From positions 3,274-17,363 of the forward strand of contig DYNO01000053.1 of NCBI GenBank assembly GCA_020721025.1: a stretch of 14,090 nt of DNA, written 5' to 3'. This DNA comes from Thiomargarita sp. (lineage in GTDB: Bacteria; Pseudomonadota; Gammaproteobacteria; Beggiatoales; Beggiatoaceae). The notes under the pieces were generated by a model. That model made no database searches and was not told where the DNA came from. It saw only the letters and a list, made by a program, of their open reading frames with translations. The position numbers and the translations under genes are program-made. This document shows positions 7,125 through 14,090 of the stretch, piece by piece; the stretch's first letter is position 1, and every line of letters begins with the position of its first letter.

Positions 7125-7745
7125 TTATTTCACCGTTTTGATGGTTTTGCCCATGCCTTGCAAATACGCAATGACAGCATCCATTTCAGTTTTACCTTCA
7201 ACGGCTTTGGGAGCATTGGCAATTTCTTCGTCCGTATATGGATGTCCAAAAACGTTTTTCAACATCTGCATCCGTTGTTGTACACTCGCACCATCAATCT
7301 TGTTTTTTTCAAACCAAGGATACCCCGGCATGACCGATTCCGGCACCATATCACGCGGATTCATCAAGTGCGCCCGGTGCCAATCATCGCTGTAACGTCC
7401 GCCGACCCGGTGTAAATCTGGTCCAGTCCGTTTAGAACCCCATTGAAATGGACGGTCATAAACGAATTCTCCAGCAACAGAGTAATGTCCATAGCGTTCA
7501 GTTTCAGCCCGGAAGGGACGGATCATTTGCGAATGGCAGACCATGCACGATTCCCGAACATAAATATCTCGTCCAATGAGTTGCAATGCAGGATAAGGTT
7601 TCAAACCCTCAACGGGTTTTATCATGGATTGCATGAAAAACAACGGTACGATTTGCACCAAGCCGCCCACGCTGACCACCAAGATGATGAGAATAATCAT
7701 CAAGCCGATATTTGTTTCAACCTTCTCATGTGAATTACCTGACAT
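7125..7745 (-). CDS. ccoO: cbb3-type cytochrome c oxidase subunit II (monoheme CcoO)
   Basis: 206 residues, full length for CcoO. One membrane anchor is visible at about residues 13-35, followed by a periplasmic cytochrome c domain with the heme-binding CMVCH at 67-71. The family-typical RESCMVCHSQMIRPFRAE block, the GPDLHRVGGRYSDDWH stretch, and Met139 in VMPGYPW (probable axial ligand) are all present. CcoO relays electrons from CcoP heme c to heme b of CcoN. The ATG is preceded by AAGGAA. The gene begins 14 bases after the ccoN stop and is followed after 6 bases by ccoQ, in the standard NOQP order. Confidence 0.97.
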   Translation of the reverse strand: MSGNSHEKVETNIGLMIILIILVVSVGGLVQIVPLFFMQSMIKPVEGLKPYPALQLIGRDIYVRESCMVCHSQMIRPFRAETERYGHYSVAGEFVYDRPFQWGSKRTGPDLHRVGGRYSDDWHRAHLMNPRDMVPESVMPGYPWFEKNKIDGASVQQRMQMLKNVFGHPYTDEEIANAPKAVEGKTEMDAVIAYLQGMGKTIKTVK

Positions 7746-7759
7746 AATTATTTCCTTGG

Positions 7760-9196
7760 TTAATGAGCTGTATGAGGAACGAGAACCGCATCATTCACTT
7801 TTTCAGTCACTGGGCCCATCACTGTTCTGAATACGTTATATGCCATGACTAACATACCCGTTAAGAAGAACATGCCGCCCGCCCAACGCATCACGTAGAA
7901 TGGGTGCATTGCCGCAACAGATTCAGCAAAGCTATACAACAACGTACCATCGGGACCGACTGCGCGCCACATCAAGCCTTGCATGATGCCAGATACCCAC
8001 ATTGCAGTAATGTACAATACCACGCCAATCGTTGCAAACCAGAAATGCACTTCAACCAATTTCAAGCTATGCAATTTTTGACCGTACAAACGAGGAATCA
8101 TATAGTACATGCTGCCCATCGTGATCATACCGACCCAGCCCAGCGCACCGGAGTGAACGTGACCAACAGTCCAATCTGTGTAGTGAGAAAGCGCATTGAC
8201 CGTTTTAATTGCCATCATGGGACCTTCAAACGTGGACATCCCGTAGAAAGAAACCGCCACAATCATGAAGCGTAAAATAGGATCACTGCGTAATTTTTCC
8301 CACGCACCGGACAAAGTCATAATCCCGTTGATCATCCCACCCCATGATGGAGCAAATAAAATCAACGACATCACCATACCTGTCGATTGCACCCAATCAG
8401 GTAACGCGCTGTAATGTAAGTGGTGAGGACCTGCCCAAATGTAGGTGAAAATTAATGCCCAAAAGTGAACGATAGACAACCGATAGGAATAAACCGGACG
8501 TTGTGCTTGTTTTGGCACGAAATAGTACATCATGCCCAAAAAGCCCGTAGTCAAGAAAAATCCGACCGCATTGTGTCCATACCACCATTGCACCATCGCA
8601 TCTTGCACACCAGCATAGGCAGAATAAGATTTCATGCCCATCCAACTGACAGGAACTTCCAAGTTATTGAAAATATGCAACATAGCAATCGTAAGGACGA
8701 AGGAAGCATAGAACCAGTTCGCCACGTAAATATGACGGACTTTACGCTTGAAAATCGTTCCAAAAAATACCACCGCGTAAGCCACCCAGACCAGCGCGAT
8801 TAAAATGTCGATAGGCCATTCCAATTCCGCATATTCCTTCGTCGTTGTATAGCCCAAAGGTAACGTGATTGCCGCGCTTAAGATAACCACTTGCCAGCCC
8901 CAAAACGTAAAGGATGCCAAGGTATCGCTGAATAACCGCGTGTGACAGGTACGTTGTACCACGTAGTACGAAGTTGCGAATAACGCACTCCCACCAAAGG
9001 CAAAAATCACTGTGTTGGTATGGAGTGGACGAATCCGGCCAAAAGCGATATAGGGGATATCAAAGTTCAGCCAAGGCCACGCCAACTCAGCCGCGGCATA
9101 AACCCCAACTGTCATTCCAACAACTCCCCATACGATAGTCATGATGGCAAACTGTCTCACGACCGTGTAGTTATAAGTCTCTTGCTGTGCAGCCAT
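7760..9196 (-). CDS. ccoN: cbb3-type cytochrome c oxidase catalytic subunit I (CcoN)
   Basis: 478 residues, full-length CcoN, the heme-copper subunit that reduces oxygen with very high affinity and pumps protons. All metal ligands expected for the family can be placed. His59 (RPLHTN) and His348 ligate low-spin heme b. His346 (VGHVHSG) ligates heme b3. His208 (WYGHNAV), His258 and His259 (AGPHHL) ligate CuB. Tyr252 (TYIWAGP) is the likely helix-VII tyrosine cross-linked to the CuB histidine. Glu324 in STFEGPMM is the conserved glutamate near heme b3. About 12 hydrophobic segments are seen. The ATG at 9196 follows AAGGAGAT at about 10 bases. It is first in the operon, with a long 5' intergenic region. 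No canonical FNR/ANR box was found there. The assembly genes ccoGHIS are not in the window. Confidence 0.98.
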   Translation of the reverse strand: MAAQQETYNYTVVRQFAIMTIVWGVVGMTVGVYAAAELAWPWLNFDIPYIAFGRIRPLHTNTVIFAFGGSALFATSYYVVQRTCHTRLFSDTLASFTFWGWQVVILSAAITLPLGYTTTKEYAELEWPIDILIALVWVAYAVVFFGTIFKRKVRHIYVANWFYASFVLTIAMLHIFNNLEVPVSWMGMKSYSAYAGVQDAMVQWWYGHNAVGFFLTTGFLGMMYYFVPKQAQRPVYSYRLSIVHFWALIFTYIWAGPHHLHYSALPDWVQSTGMVMSLILFAPSWGGMINGIMTLSGAWEKLRSDPILRFMIVAVSFYGMSTFEGPMMAIKTVNALSHYTDWTVGHVHSGALGWVGMITMGSMYYMIPRLYGQKLHSLKLVEVHFWFATIGVVLYITAMWVSGIMQGLMWRAVGPDGTLLYSFAESVAAMHPFYVMRWAGGMFFLTGMLVMAYNVFRTVMGPVTEKVNDAVLVPHTAH

Positions 9197-9693
9197 AGAG
9201 TTTTATCTCCTTAGTTGTTTAAGTTTAGCTATTTTTTTTACGAATATGTTTGGATACATCTGGTCTTTGGGTCAATTATTACAACGTTTGCGACTAAACT
9301 CTTAACAAATACCTACAGTTAAAGCAACCAGCTTACAATCAATAGTTCGGACAGTTGCAAAATTATATCTTAATATCAATCGGTTATCGAATGAGTAAAA
9401 TGACTATAACTTATTAATTTTAATGAATAATGATAGAAAACAGTCCAAAGTATTGACAATGACTAAATGACAATTTTCATCCAAGAATCTTAACATTTAG
9501 TTTACACATGAATCAACTTATCGAATAGTTATTTTAACAGTTATCCGCGCCAAATACAGCGAGAGTCAATCTAATTCCGTTTATACATGGTTTTCACATT
9601 CCTTGTCAAACTATTTTTACTTATGCGCAACTAAAAATATTATATGTAACCGGTTTGACACCTTCAAATTAAGCAAAACAGGACTAAACCTCT
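9197..9693. other. Noncoding region upstream of ccoN
   Basis: AT-rich intergenic DNA with no supported gene on either strand. It must hold the ccoN promoter. I looked for TTGAT-N4-ATCAA (FNR/ANR) and found no good match; the closest, TTGAT-ATTA-AGATA near 9370 on the reverse strand, lacks the right half-site. Its right side adjoins the decayed repeat at 9694. Confidence 0.6.
9430..9459 (-). promoter_or_regulatory. Candidate sigma70-type promoter for ccoNOQP
   Basis: On the reverse strand TTGTCA (9459-9454) is followed after 18 bases by TATCAT (9435-9430). Transcription from here would give a leader of roughly 230 bases before ccoN. In such AT-rich DNA matches of this quality arise by chance, so support is modest. 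Confidence 0.3.
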
Positions 9694-9760
9694 GTTCATA
9701 TAAAAATTAGGAACTAAATAACTGCGGTCATTAAATAGTTATCGTCGCGACAAGGGTATC
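9694..9760 (+). repeat. Decayed third copy of the tnpB-end/omegaRNA-like repeat
   Basis: From TAGGAACT (9708) to GTCGCGAC (9744-9751) this aligns without gaps to the copy at 3226-3393, about 35 of 44 positions by hand, and GTATC follows in both. The first hairpin survives imperfectly (GTTC 9694-9697 with GAAC 9711-9714). The second stem survives as TAACTG (9719-9724) with TAGTTA (9736-9741), using a G-T pair where the other copies have T-G or T-A. Beyond 9760 the sequence has diverged, but further stems are seen: TGCATC/GATGCA (9784-9789, 9801-9806) and AAATTTAC/GTAAATTT (9810-9817, 9838-9845). These may be remodelled versions of the distal hairpins or unrelated. No tnpB is present. Confidence 0.6.
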
Positions 9761-9849
9761 TTTTTACAGTCCTATTGCTATAGTGCATCAAAAAGGCAGT
9801 GATGCAGTGAAATTTACGAGATAACTTCTTGAAAATTGTAAATTTGTTG

Positions 9850-9867
9850 AATCCCAATGATGGGATT
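9850..9867 (-). terminator. Hairpin after the binding-protein gene
   Basis: AATCCCA (9850-9856) and TGGGATT (9861-9867) form a perfect 7-bp stem with a 4-base loop, 4 bases after the stop codon of the reverse-strand gene. The downstream side on the reverse strand (CAACAAATTT) has no strong T-run, so termination may be weak. Confidence 0.5.
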
Positions 9868-9871
9868 GATA

Positions 9872-11551
9872 TCAAAAATTCTTCTTCACAATTTCCACCG
9901 GTTTTTTCAATTCTTCCGGATATTTTCCTTGCCGAATAGATGGATGTGATTGACTCAACTCAATTTCCCACAGCGGCAACGAAGCCATTTTATACGGGGT
10001 GAAAATCACTTCTTTATTCACCGCGAACACTTTATTTGGCGTGGGAATAAAGATATTGTACGCATTATCATAAGCTCGCTTCATGATTTTAAACACAATT
10101 TCCTGATAACCCGCTTCATCCACACCCATCTTAAACATTTCTTCAATCAAATTATCCATTTCCGGATCGGGCGCGACGGTACTCCACACGTTGTGCGTGC
10201 GATAAATAAAAAATTCCGTCCACGGATGAAAGAAAAACCAATCATCATTGCCCCAAATCAATAAATCCCACGACTTGGTATTTTTGCCAGCATTGGTAGT
10301 AAGTAGCTGTTTAAAAATGACTTTTTCGCTATTCGTCACTTCAATATCCAACTTTACCCCGACCTTGCTCAGTTGATATTCCAACCCGCGCCACAAAAAC
10401 ATAAACCGCTCTTGGGTCAGCACTTTTAAGGTCAAGCCATTGAGAATTTGTTTCAAACGCGCTTGATTTTTTGGTAAATACGGGTCTTGCACTTCAGAAT
10501 AGGGTTGAATGGTGCGCATAGCCTCACGCACGCCGGGAAAATTGGGCGAAATCGCAATGGGGGACATCTCGCCTTCCCGCTCAAATGTGAAATATAGCAG
10601 GTTAGCTTGATTAATCGCCTGATTGAGTGCCACCCGCACATTTTTATTAAGCAGTTGGGGGTTGCCGGTGCGCATGTTGATGTGGATGGTGTAATTATCC
10701 GTCGATGGCGAAATGACTAATTTACCATAAGGCGACAAAATCGTTTCGAGCTTGTTTTCAAACGCAATTGGCGTGATATCCAACTGTCCTTCCTGATACA
10801 AAACTTTATTTTTTGCATCATTGCTGTCAAGTTCGGTGTAAACGGTGATTTTTTCAATTTTAGGGTAGTTTTTATCCCAATAATTCGGATTAGCGGTTAA
10901 AACCACCTTGGGCGTTTGCCGATCTCCCTCCGCATAACCCTCCGTGAGCAAGTAGGGACCAATGCCGTAAGGACCGGGCGTTGAAAGATTGGGACAATTG
11001 GGCTTGCCATTCCAACCGTTGAATTCTAAATATTTGGGCGTGTAAAATTGTAACCATACGACATCATTGAGAAAAACGCCGTATTTTTGTTTTAAATGGA
11101 ACTTAACGGTGTAATCGTCCACTTTCTCGACATAATCGAAAACTTCGTGCAATTTGCTGTAAACGAAGGGCTTCTTTTTAAACGATTCCATGTTGAGCAC
11201 CACCATGTCGGCATTGAATGGCGTACCATCTTGAAACTGCACGTTTTTTCTCAGCGTAAATTCATAAGTGGTGTCGTCAAGTTTGCGGTGGGTGGTGGCT
11301 AAATCGTATTTCCAACCCCGTTCATTGTTTGCCGGACGAAATAGCGCCCCATTAATTGCATGAGAAACATAGAGATAGGGCAGACTGGGCACAAAAACTT
11401 GCAGATGTGAACCCTTGGCAAGTTGTGGCGCGGGACGAGTGGCAGCGTCATCGGGACGTAATTTCAGCGGCTCATATCGCAGGACATCTTGCGCCAATAA
11501 AGTCGTTGATACCAGAGATAACAATAAGATAATCGCTTTATATCGTTTCAT
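9872..11551 (-). CDS. ABC-transporter periplasmic substrate-binding protein, oligopeptide type (SBP_bac_5)
   Basis: 559 residues when started at the ATG at 11551. A longer frame reaches 11704, but its extra codons run through the MITE-like repeat and lack a ribosome binding site, whereas the ATG follows AGGG and begins a clean signal peptide (MKRYKAIILLLSLVSTTLLA, cleavage before QDV). There is no lipobox Cys, so it is a soluble periplasmic protein. The family core is evident: RKNVQFQDGTPFNADMVV at about 101-118, GIGPYLLTEG, then NPNYWDKNYPKI and NKNVRVALNQAIN, followed by the C-terminal lobe. Members bind peptides, nickel complexes, murein peptides or other solutes; the ligand cannot be told from sequence. 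No permease or ATPase gene is adjacent, so it is an orphan binding protein in this window. It is transcribed away from recQ and ends in a hairpin. Confidence 0.9.
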   Translation of the reverse strand: MKRYKAIILLLSLVSTTLLAQDVLRYEPLKLRPDDAATRPAPQLAKGSHLQVFVPSLPYLYVSHAINGALFRPANNERGWKYDLATTHRKLDDTTYEFTLRKNVQFQDGTPFNADMVVLNMESFKKKPFVYSKLHEVFDYVEKVDDYTVKFHLKQKYGVFLNDVVWLQFYTPKYLEFNGWNGKPNCPNLSTPGPYGIGPYLLTEGYAEGDRQTPKVVLTANPNYWDKNYPKIEKITVYTELDSNDAKNKVLYQEGQLDITPIAFENKLETILSPYGKLVISPSTDNYTIHINMRTGNPQLLNKNVRVALNQAINQANLLYFTFEREGEMSPIAISPNFPGVREAMRTIQPYSEVQDPYLPKNQARLKQILNGLTLKVLTQERFMFLWRGLEYQLSKVGVKLDIEVTNSEKVIFKQLLTTNAGKNTKSWDLLIWGNDDWFFFHPWTEFFIYRTHNVWSTVAPDPEMDNLIEEMFKMGVDEAGYQEIVFKIMKRAYDNAYNIFIPTPNKVFAVNKEVIFTPYKMASLPLWEIELSQSHPSIRQGKYPEELKKPVEIVKKNF

Positions 11552-11601
11552 AAATGACCCTATCGCATTAGAAGTGAGGTGGTTGAAACCAGAGGGTGCA
11601 G

Positions 11602-11693
11602 CAAGCGTAGGGTGCATAAACGTAGTGTCATGCACCAAATATTTATCAAATTTACAAAGATGTATGATACTCCGCTTATACACCCTACGCTTG
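11602..11693. repeat. MITE-like 92-bp element with 18-bp terminal inverted repeats
   Basis: CAAGCGTAGGGTGCATAA (11602-11619) and TTATACACCCTACGCTTG (11676-11693) are inverted repeats with one mismatch. A second, internal hairpin pairs GGTGCAT (11611-11617) with ATGCACC (11630-11636). 'GTAGGGTGCATAA...TGCACC' repeats of this style are common in filamentous bacteria (from memory). It carries no gene and sits about 50 bases upstream of the binding-protein start, where it might also act as a terminator for readthrough from recQ. Confidence 0.75.
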
Positions 11694-11706
11694 TATTGTA
11701 ACAAAT

Positions 11707-11811
11707 TTAACTCAATCCTTCCAACATCCGTTTGCCAATTTCTGAGGGCGAATTCAGGGTCGATGCACCCGCGACTTGTAATGCGGACAGTTGATCTTTC
11801 GCTTTTTTCAA
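11707..11811 (-). CDS. Possible small protein or gene remnant (34 codons)
   Basis: A short reverse-strand frame from a TTG at 11811 to a TAA at 11707-11709. It reads KKAKDQLSALQV...NSPSEIGKRMLEGLS; an earlier in-frame TTG at 11832 would give 41 residues overlapping the end of recQ in another frame. The composition looks protein-like (balanced, amphipathic start, no runs), and the frame fills exactly the gap between recQ and the MITE-like repeat. There is no clear ribosome binding site and I recognise no family. It may be the C-terminal remnant of a gene cut by the repeat or by a rearrangement, a translationally coupled small protein, or chance. Confidence 0.25.
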   Translation of the reverse strand: MKKAKDQLSALQVAGASTLNSPSEIGKRMLEGLS

Positions 11812-11818
11812 GAATAAT

Positions 11819-13639
11819 TTAATATTTTTCAATCACTGCGATAAAATGAGAGGCGTATTTTTCTAATTTCCGCTGTCCCACGCCGTTTAGTTTGCTAAAT
11901 TCTTTTAAATTGGTGGGGCGAAATTGTACCATCTCAGAAATCGTACTGTCGTGAAAAATCATGTAGGGGGCAACTTCTTGGATACTTGCCAATTCTGCAC
12001 GTTTTTCTCGCAACGCATTCCATAACTTTTTGTCTTCACGAGTAAATTCTGCCGGACGATTGACACGTTTAAGCGATTTACTCGGCTGCCATTCCGCCCG
12101 AAAATGGACTCGTTGCTCGCCACGCAGTAATGGACGTGATTGTTCGGTGAGGATTAATCCGCCATTGCTTTCTGGATCGAGTGCGATACATCCCGCCGCC
12201 ATGAGTTGTCGAAATACTGACCGCCATTGTTCTAACGTAAATTCTTTGCCAATTCCAAAAGTGCTCACTTGATGATGTTGAAATTTAATCACTTTATCGC
12301 TATGCACACCCAATAAAACGTCAATGAGGTGCATCACACCAAAACCATAACCGGTATGTTGCTTCACGCGGTAAATACATGACAAAACTTTTTGCGCGGC
12401 TTCCGTCCCGTCCCACGTCGTCACGGGTTCAAGACACACATCACAATTGCCACAGGGTTGCAGCGATTTTTCCCCAAAATACGCTAACAAGGCTTGACGG
12501 CGACAAGTGGTTAATTCACAATAGCCCAGCATTGCTTCCAATTTATGCTGTTCTAATAGCTTATGTGGTTCATCTGCTTCGGAATTTTCCAATATTTGCC
12601 GCAACATGATCACATCTTGAATGCCATACGCCAACCACGCATTCGCCGGTAAACCATCTCGCCCCGCCCGCCCCGTTTCTTGATAATAGGCTTCAATACT
12701 TTTCGGCATATCCAAATGCGCCACAAAACGCACGTTTGATTTGTCAATACCCATGCCAAAAGCCACTGTTGCCACAATGACTACATCTTCGCCATGAGAA
12801 AATCGTTGTTGATGTTGCCGACGTTGCGCTGCGTCCATACCGGCGTGATAGGGTAAAGCGTCCCATCCTTGCTGTTGTAGCCATGTCGCTGTTGCATCGA
12901 CTTTTTTGCGCGATAAACAGTACACAATGCCAGAATCGGTGCGGTGTTCGGTGGCGAGAAAGTCTAACAATTGTTTGCGCGGTTCTTTCTTGAGCACCAC
13001 CCGATAGCGAATGTTGGGACGGTCAAAACTGCTGATAAATACCCGCGCTTGTTCTAATTGTAAATGAAATAAAATATCTTCCCGCGTCGGTGGATCGGCG
13101 GTGGCAGTCAGGGCAATGCGGGGAACGGTCGGAAATTGTTGATGTAACACGAATAATTGCGTATATTCCCGTCGAAAATCATGCCCCCAATGCGAGACAC
13201 AATGCGCCTCGTCAATGGCAAACAGTGCAATTGGAATTTGATGCAATAATTCTAAAAAACTCGACATCACCAAGCGTTCCGGCGCGACATAGAGCAAATC
13301 AAGCTGTCCCTGTTGTAATTGCGTAATAACGTCACGAGCCATCTCTGCTGAAAGTGAGGAATTCAAAAATGCAGCACGAATCCCCAATTGTAACAACGCA
13401 TTGACTTGATCTTGCATCAGTGAAATGAGGGGAGAAATCACTATCGCGGTGCCCGGACGAATCAACGCAGGAATTTGATAACACAGCGATTTTCCACCAC
13501 CGGTCGGCATGAGTACCAATGCGTCACCCCCGGCAATCAGATGTTCAATGATAGATTGTTGTGCACCCCGAAAAGTTTTATACCCGAAAATAGTGTGTAA
13601 CAAGTCATGGGGCGTGGTGGACAAATTTTGGATACTCAC
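11819..13639 (-). CDS. recQ: ATP-dependent DNA helicase RecQ
   Basis: RecQ is a 3'-5' superfamily 2 helicase of recombination and replication-fork repair. 606 residues from the GTG at 13639, which has a weak GAGA 9 bases upstream; a TTG at 13654 would add five residues but has no purine-rich site. Length matches E. coli RecQ (609). Counted from the GTG: FRGAQQ Q-motif region near 23, Walker A TGGGKS at 46-51, DEAH at 143-146, SALTAT-type motif III (ALTATA) at about 176, and motif VI YQETGRAGRDG near 319-329. The zinc site is Cys379, Cys396, Cys399 and Cys402 (TTCRR...CGNCDVC). The RQC winged helix follows, and an HRDC domain spans about 531-605 (FHDSTISEM, NGVGQRKLEKY). Every domain is complete. 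It reads in the same direction as the tnpB end upstream of it. Confidence 0.97.
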   Translation of the reverse strand: MSIQNLSTTPHDLLHTIFGYKTFRGAQQSIIEHLIAGGDALVLMPTGGGKSLCYQIPALIRPGTAIVISPLISLMQDQVNALLQLGIRAAFLNSSLSAEMARDVITQLQQGQLDLLYVAPERLVMSSFLELLHQIPIALFAIDEAHCVSHWGHDFRREYTQLFVLHQQFPTVPRIALTATADPPTREDILFHLQLEQARVFISSFDRPNIRYRVVLKKEPRKQLLDFLATEHRTDSGIVYCLSRKKVDATATWLQQQGWDALPYHAGMDAAQRRQHQQRFSHGEDVVIVATVAFGMGIDKSNVRFVAHLDMPKSIEAYYQETGRAGRDGLPANAWLAYGIQDVIMLRQILENSEADEPHKLLEQHKLEAMLGYCELTTCRRQALLAYFGEKSLQPCGNCDVCLEPVTTWDGTEAAQKVLSCIYRVKQHTGYGFGVMHLIDVLLGVHSDKVIKFQHHQVSTFGIGKEFTLEQWRSVFRQLMAAGCIALDPESNGGLILTEQSRPLLRGEQRVHFRAEWQPSKSLKRVNRPAEFTREDKKLWNALREKRAELASIQEVAPYMIFHDSTISEMVQFRPTNLKEFSKLNGVGQRKLEKYASHFIAVIEKY

Positions 13640-13868
13640 AAGGTCAATTCTCAATTAAGAGCAATAAAATAGTTGGTTCTTTGGGCGAATACGATGCTGA
13701 CAGTGTGCAGTTGATATGGCACTGTTATTCATTTAATCAAGATGTTATCATCAAGAAAGCGAGATTGATGCAACACAATGTATCGTTACTATAGAACCGA
13801 TTTGACATCTTTAAGCCATGTAGATTAGGCTGTTTCTATTTTCGTATGAACAGCGGTTAAAAATGTCG

Positions 13869-14035
13869 TTAAGCGTTTGTAGAAAACCAAACGTTATTCA
13901 CGTCGTCAACATCACTGCTTGATAACTCAAGTCTTAAGTGACTCTTCCGTGCGTTTAAAGTCTCGCTGATTCTGGTCGCGACTCTAACTATCTAACAACT
14001 ATAGTTATTCAGTTCCTATTTTCATAGGAATATAA
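13869..14035 (-). ncRNA. TnpB-associated right end / omegaRNA (reRNA) candidate
   Basis: Reading on the reverse strand, the segment begins in the last nine codons of tnpB and runs about 167 bases. In order it shows a TTCCTAT-GAAA-ATAGGAA hairpin, a TAACTAT/ATAGTTA stem and the palindrome GTCGCGAC. These are followed by a two-tier hairpin (TCACT/AGTGA outside, CTTGA/TCAAG around GTTA inside) and a terminal CGTTTG/CAAACG hairpin (13874-13879 with 13888-13893) with TTAA after it. TnpB guide RNAs of IS200/IS605 elements overlap the 3' end of tnpB and end at the right element border, and the guide comes from flanking DNA. Here that flank begins near 13868 and runs toward recQ. Stem pairs changed on both sides relative to the copy at 3226-3393 support an RNA structure. 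No other gene lies in 13640-13868. Confidence 0.75.
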
Positions 14036-14090
14036 ATTAATTGCAGCATTTAAATCTCGGTCGATGACTAAACCACAGTCACAACTGAAA
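14009..14090 (-). CDS. tnpB: TnpB, RNA-guided nuclease of an IS200/IS605-type element (C-terminal end only)
   Basis: Only the last 26 codons and a TGA at 14009-14011 are inside the window. The translation holds CDCGLVIDRDLNAAINLY and ends SYENRN. This is the signature end of TnpB: the second half of the zinc ribbon (the CxC of CDCG) and the DRDLNAA stretch that carries the third catalytic aspartate of the RuvC domain. TnpB uses an RNA made from the element's right end to cut DNA at a matching target. Whether the rest of the gene is intact, and whether a tnpA transposase accompanies it, cannot be seen. The stop codon lies inside the first hairpin of the RNA candidate, as expected for tnpB/omegaRNA overlap. 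Confidence 0.87.
   Translation of the reverse strand, partial: FSCDCGLVIDRDLNAAINLYSYENRN

Noticed and set aside
7101..9214. Forward-strand frames opposite ccoO and ccoN, up to 123 codons
   Set aside because: They lie wholly within conserved cco genes on the other strand and have His/Arg-rich compositions typical of antisense shadow frames.
9364..9384. FNR/ANR box upstream of ccoN
   Set aside because: Only one half-site matches (TTGAT); the other half is AGATA, not ATCAA, so I do not call it.
11552..11704. N-terminal extension of the binding protein to a start at 11704
   Set aside because: The extra 51 codons run through the MITE-like inverted repeats, have no ribosome binding site and would bury a clear signal peptide; the ATG at 11551 is the better start.
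11707..11832. Small frame as a frameshifted C-terminal extension of RecQ
   Set aside because: RecQ already ends with a complete HRDC domain at the normal family length, so no missing tail needs explaining.

Overview
The window looks like chromosomal DNA of an AT-leaning, microaerobically respiring gammaproteobacterium. A sulfur-oxidising Thiotrichales/Beggiatoa-like organism is my guess, from the overall protein character, the full ccoNOQP set, the TpsB-type porin and the abundance of short dispersed repeats. This placement is inference; there is no rRNA or other marker gene here.

Layout, left to right. (1) 2-2530, + strand: the 3' part of a gene for a large secreted-type beta-propeller protein, closed by a hairpin terminator. 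(2) 2578-3225: a stretch of almost 650 bases with no convincing gene but several inverted repeats. (3) 3226-3393: a copy of a structured repeat that matches the 3' end of an IS200/IS605-type tnpB element (right end plus omega/reRNA region) but has no tnpB of its own. (4) 3415-5127, + strand: a two-partner-secretion outer-membrane transporter (TpsB/FhaC type), with its start region directly against that repeat. (5) 5188-5829, - strand: an unrecognised protein with a PD-(D/E)XK-like motif set. (6) 5998-9196, - strand: the complete cbb3 cytochrome c oxidase operon ccoNOQP, including a 55-residue CcoQ, ended by a strong terminator. (7) 9197-9871: noncoding, holding an older, partly decayed third copy of the repeat. 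(8) 9872-11551, - strand: a periplasmic oligopeptide-type (SBP_bac_5) binding protein with no permease genes beside it. (9) 11602-11693: a MITE-like 92-bp element. (10) 11819-13639, - strand: RecQ helicase. (11) 13869-14090, - strand: the last codons of a tnpB gene running off the window, followed by the intact copy of the structured repeat.

The housekeeping content (cbb3 oxidase, RecQ, a binding protein) is ordinary. The observation most worth following is the family of three repeats at 3226-3393, about 9694-9760 and 13869-14035. The first and third are about 82% identical by hand alignment over some 163 positions. Their differences cluster in predicted stems, where several pairs change on both sides. 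One copy is joined to a TnpB C-terminus, one stands alone upstream of a secretion gene and one is decayed. This fits a TnpB guide-RNA (omegaRNA/reRNA) family with stand-alone copies. Whether the stand-alone copy is only a relic, a trans-acting guide RNA, or a promoter/5' leader captured by the tpsB gene cannot be settled from sequence alone.
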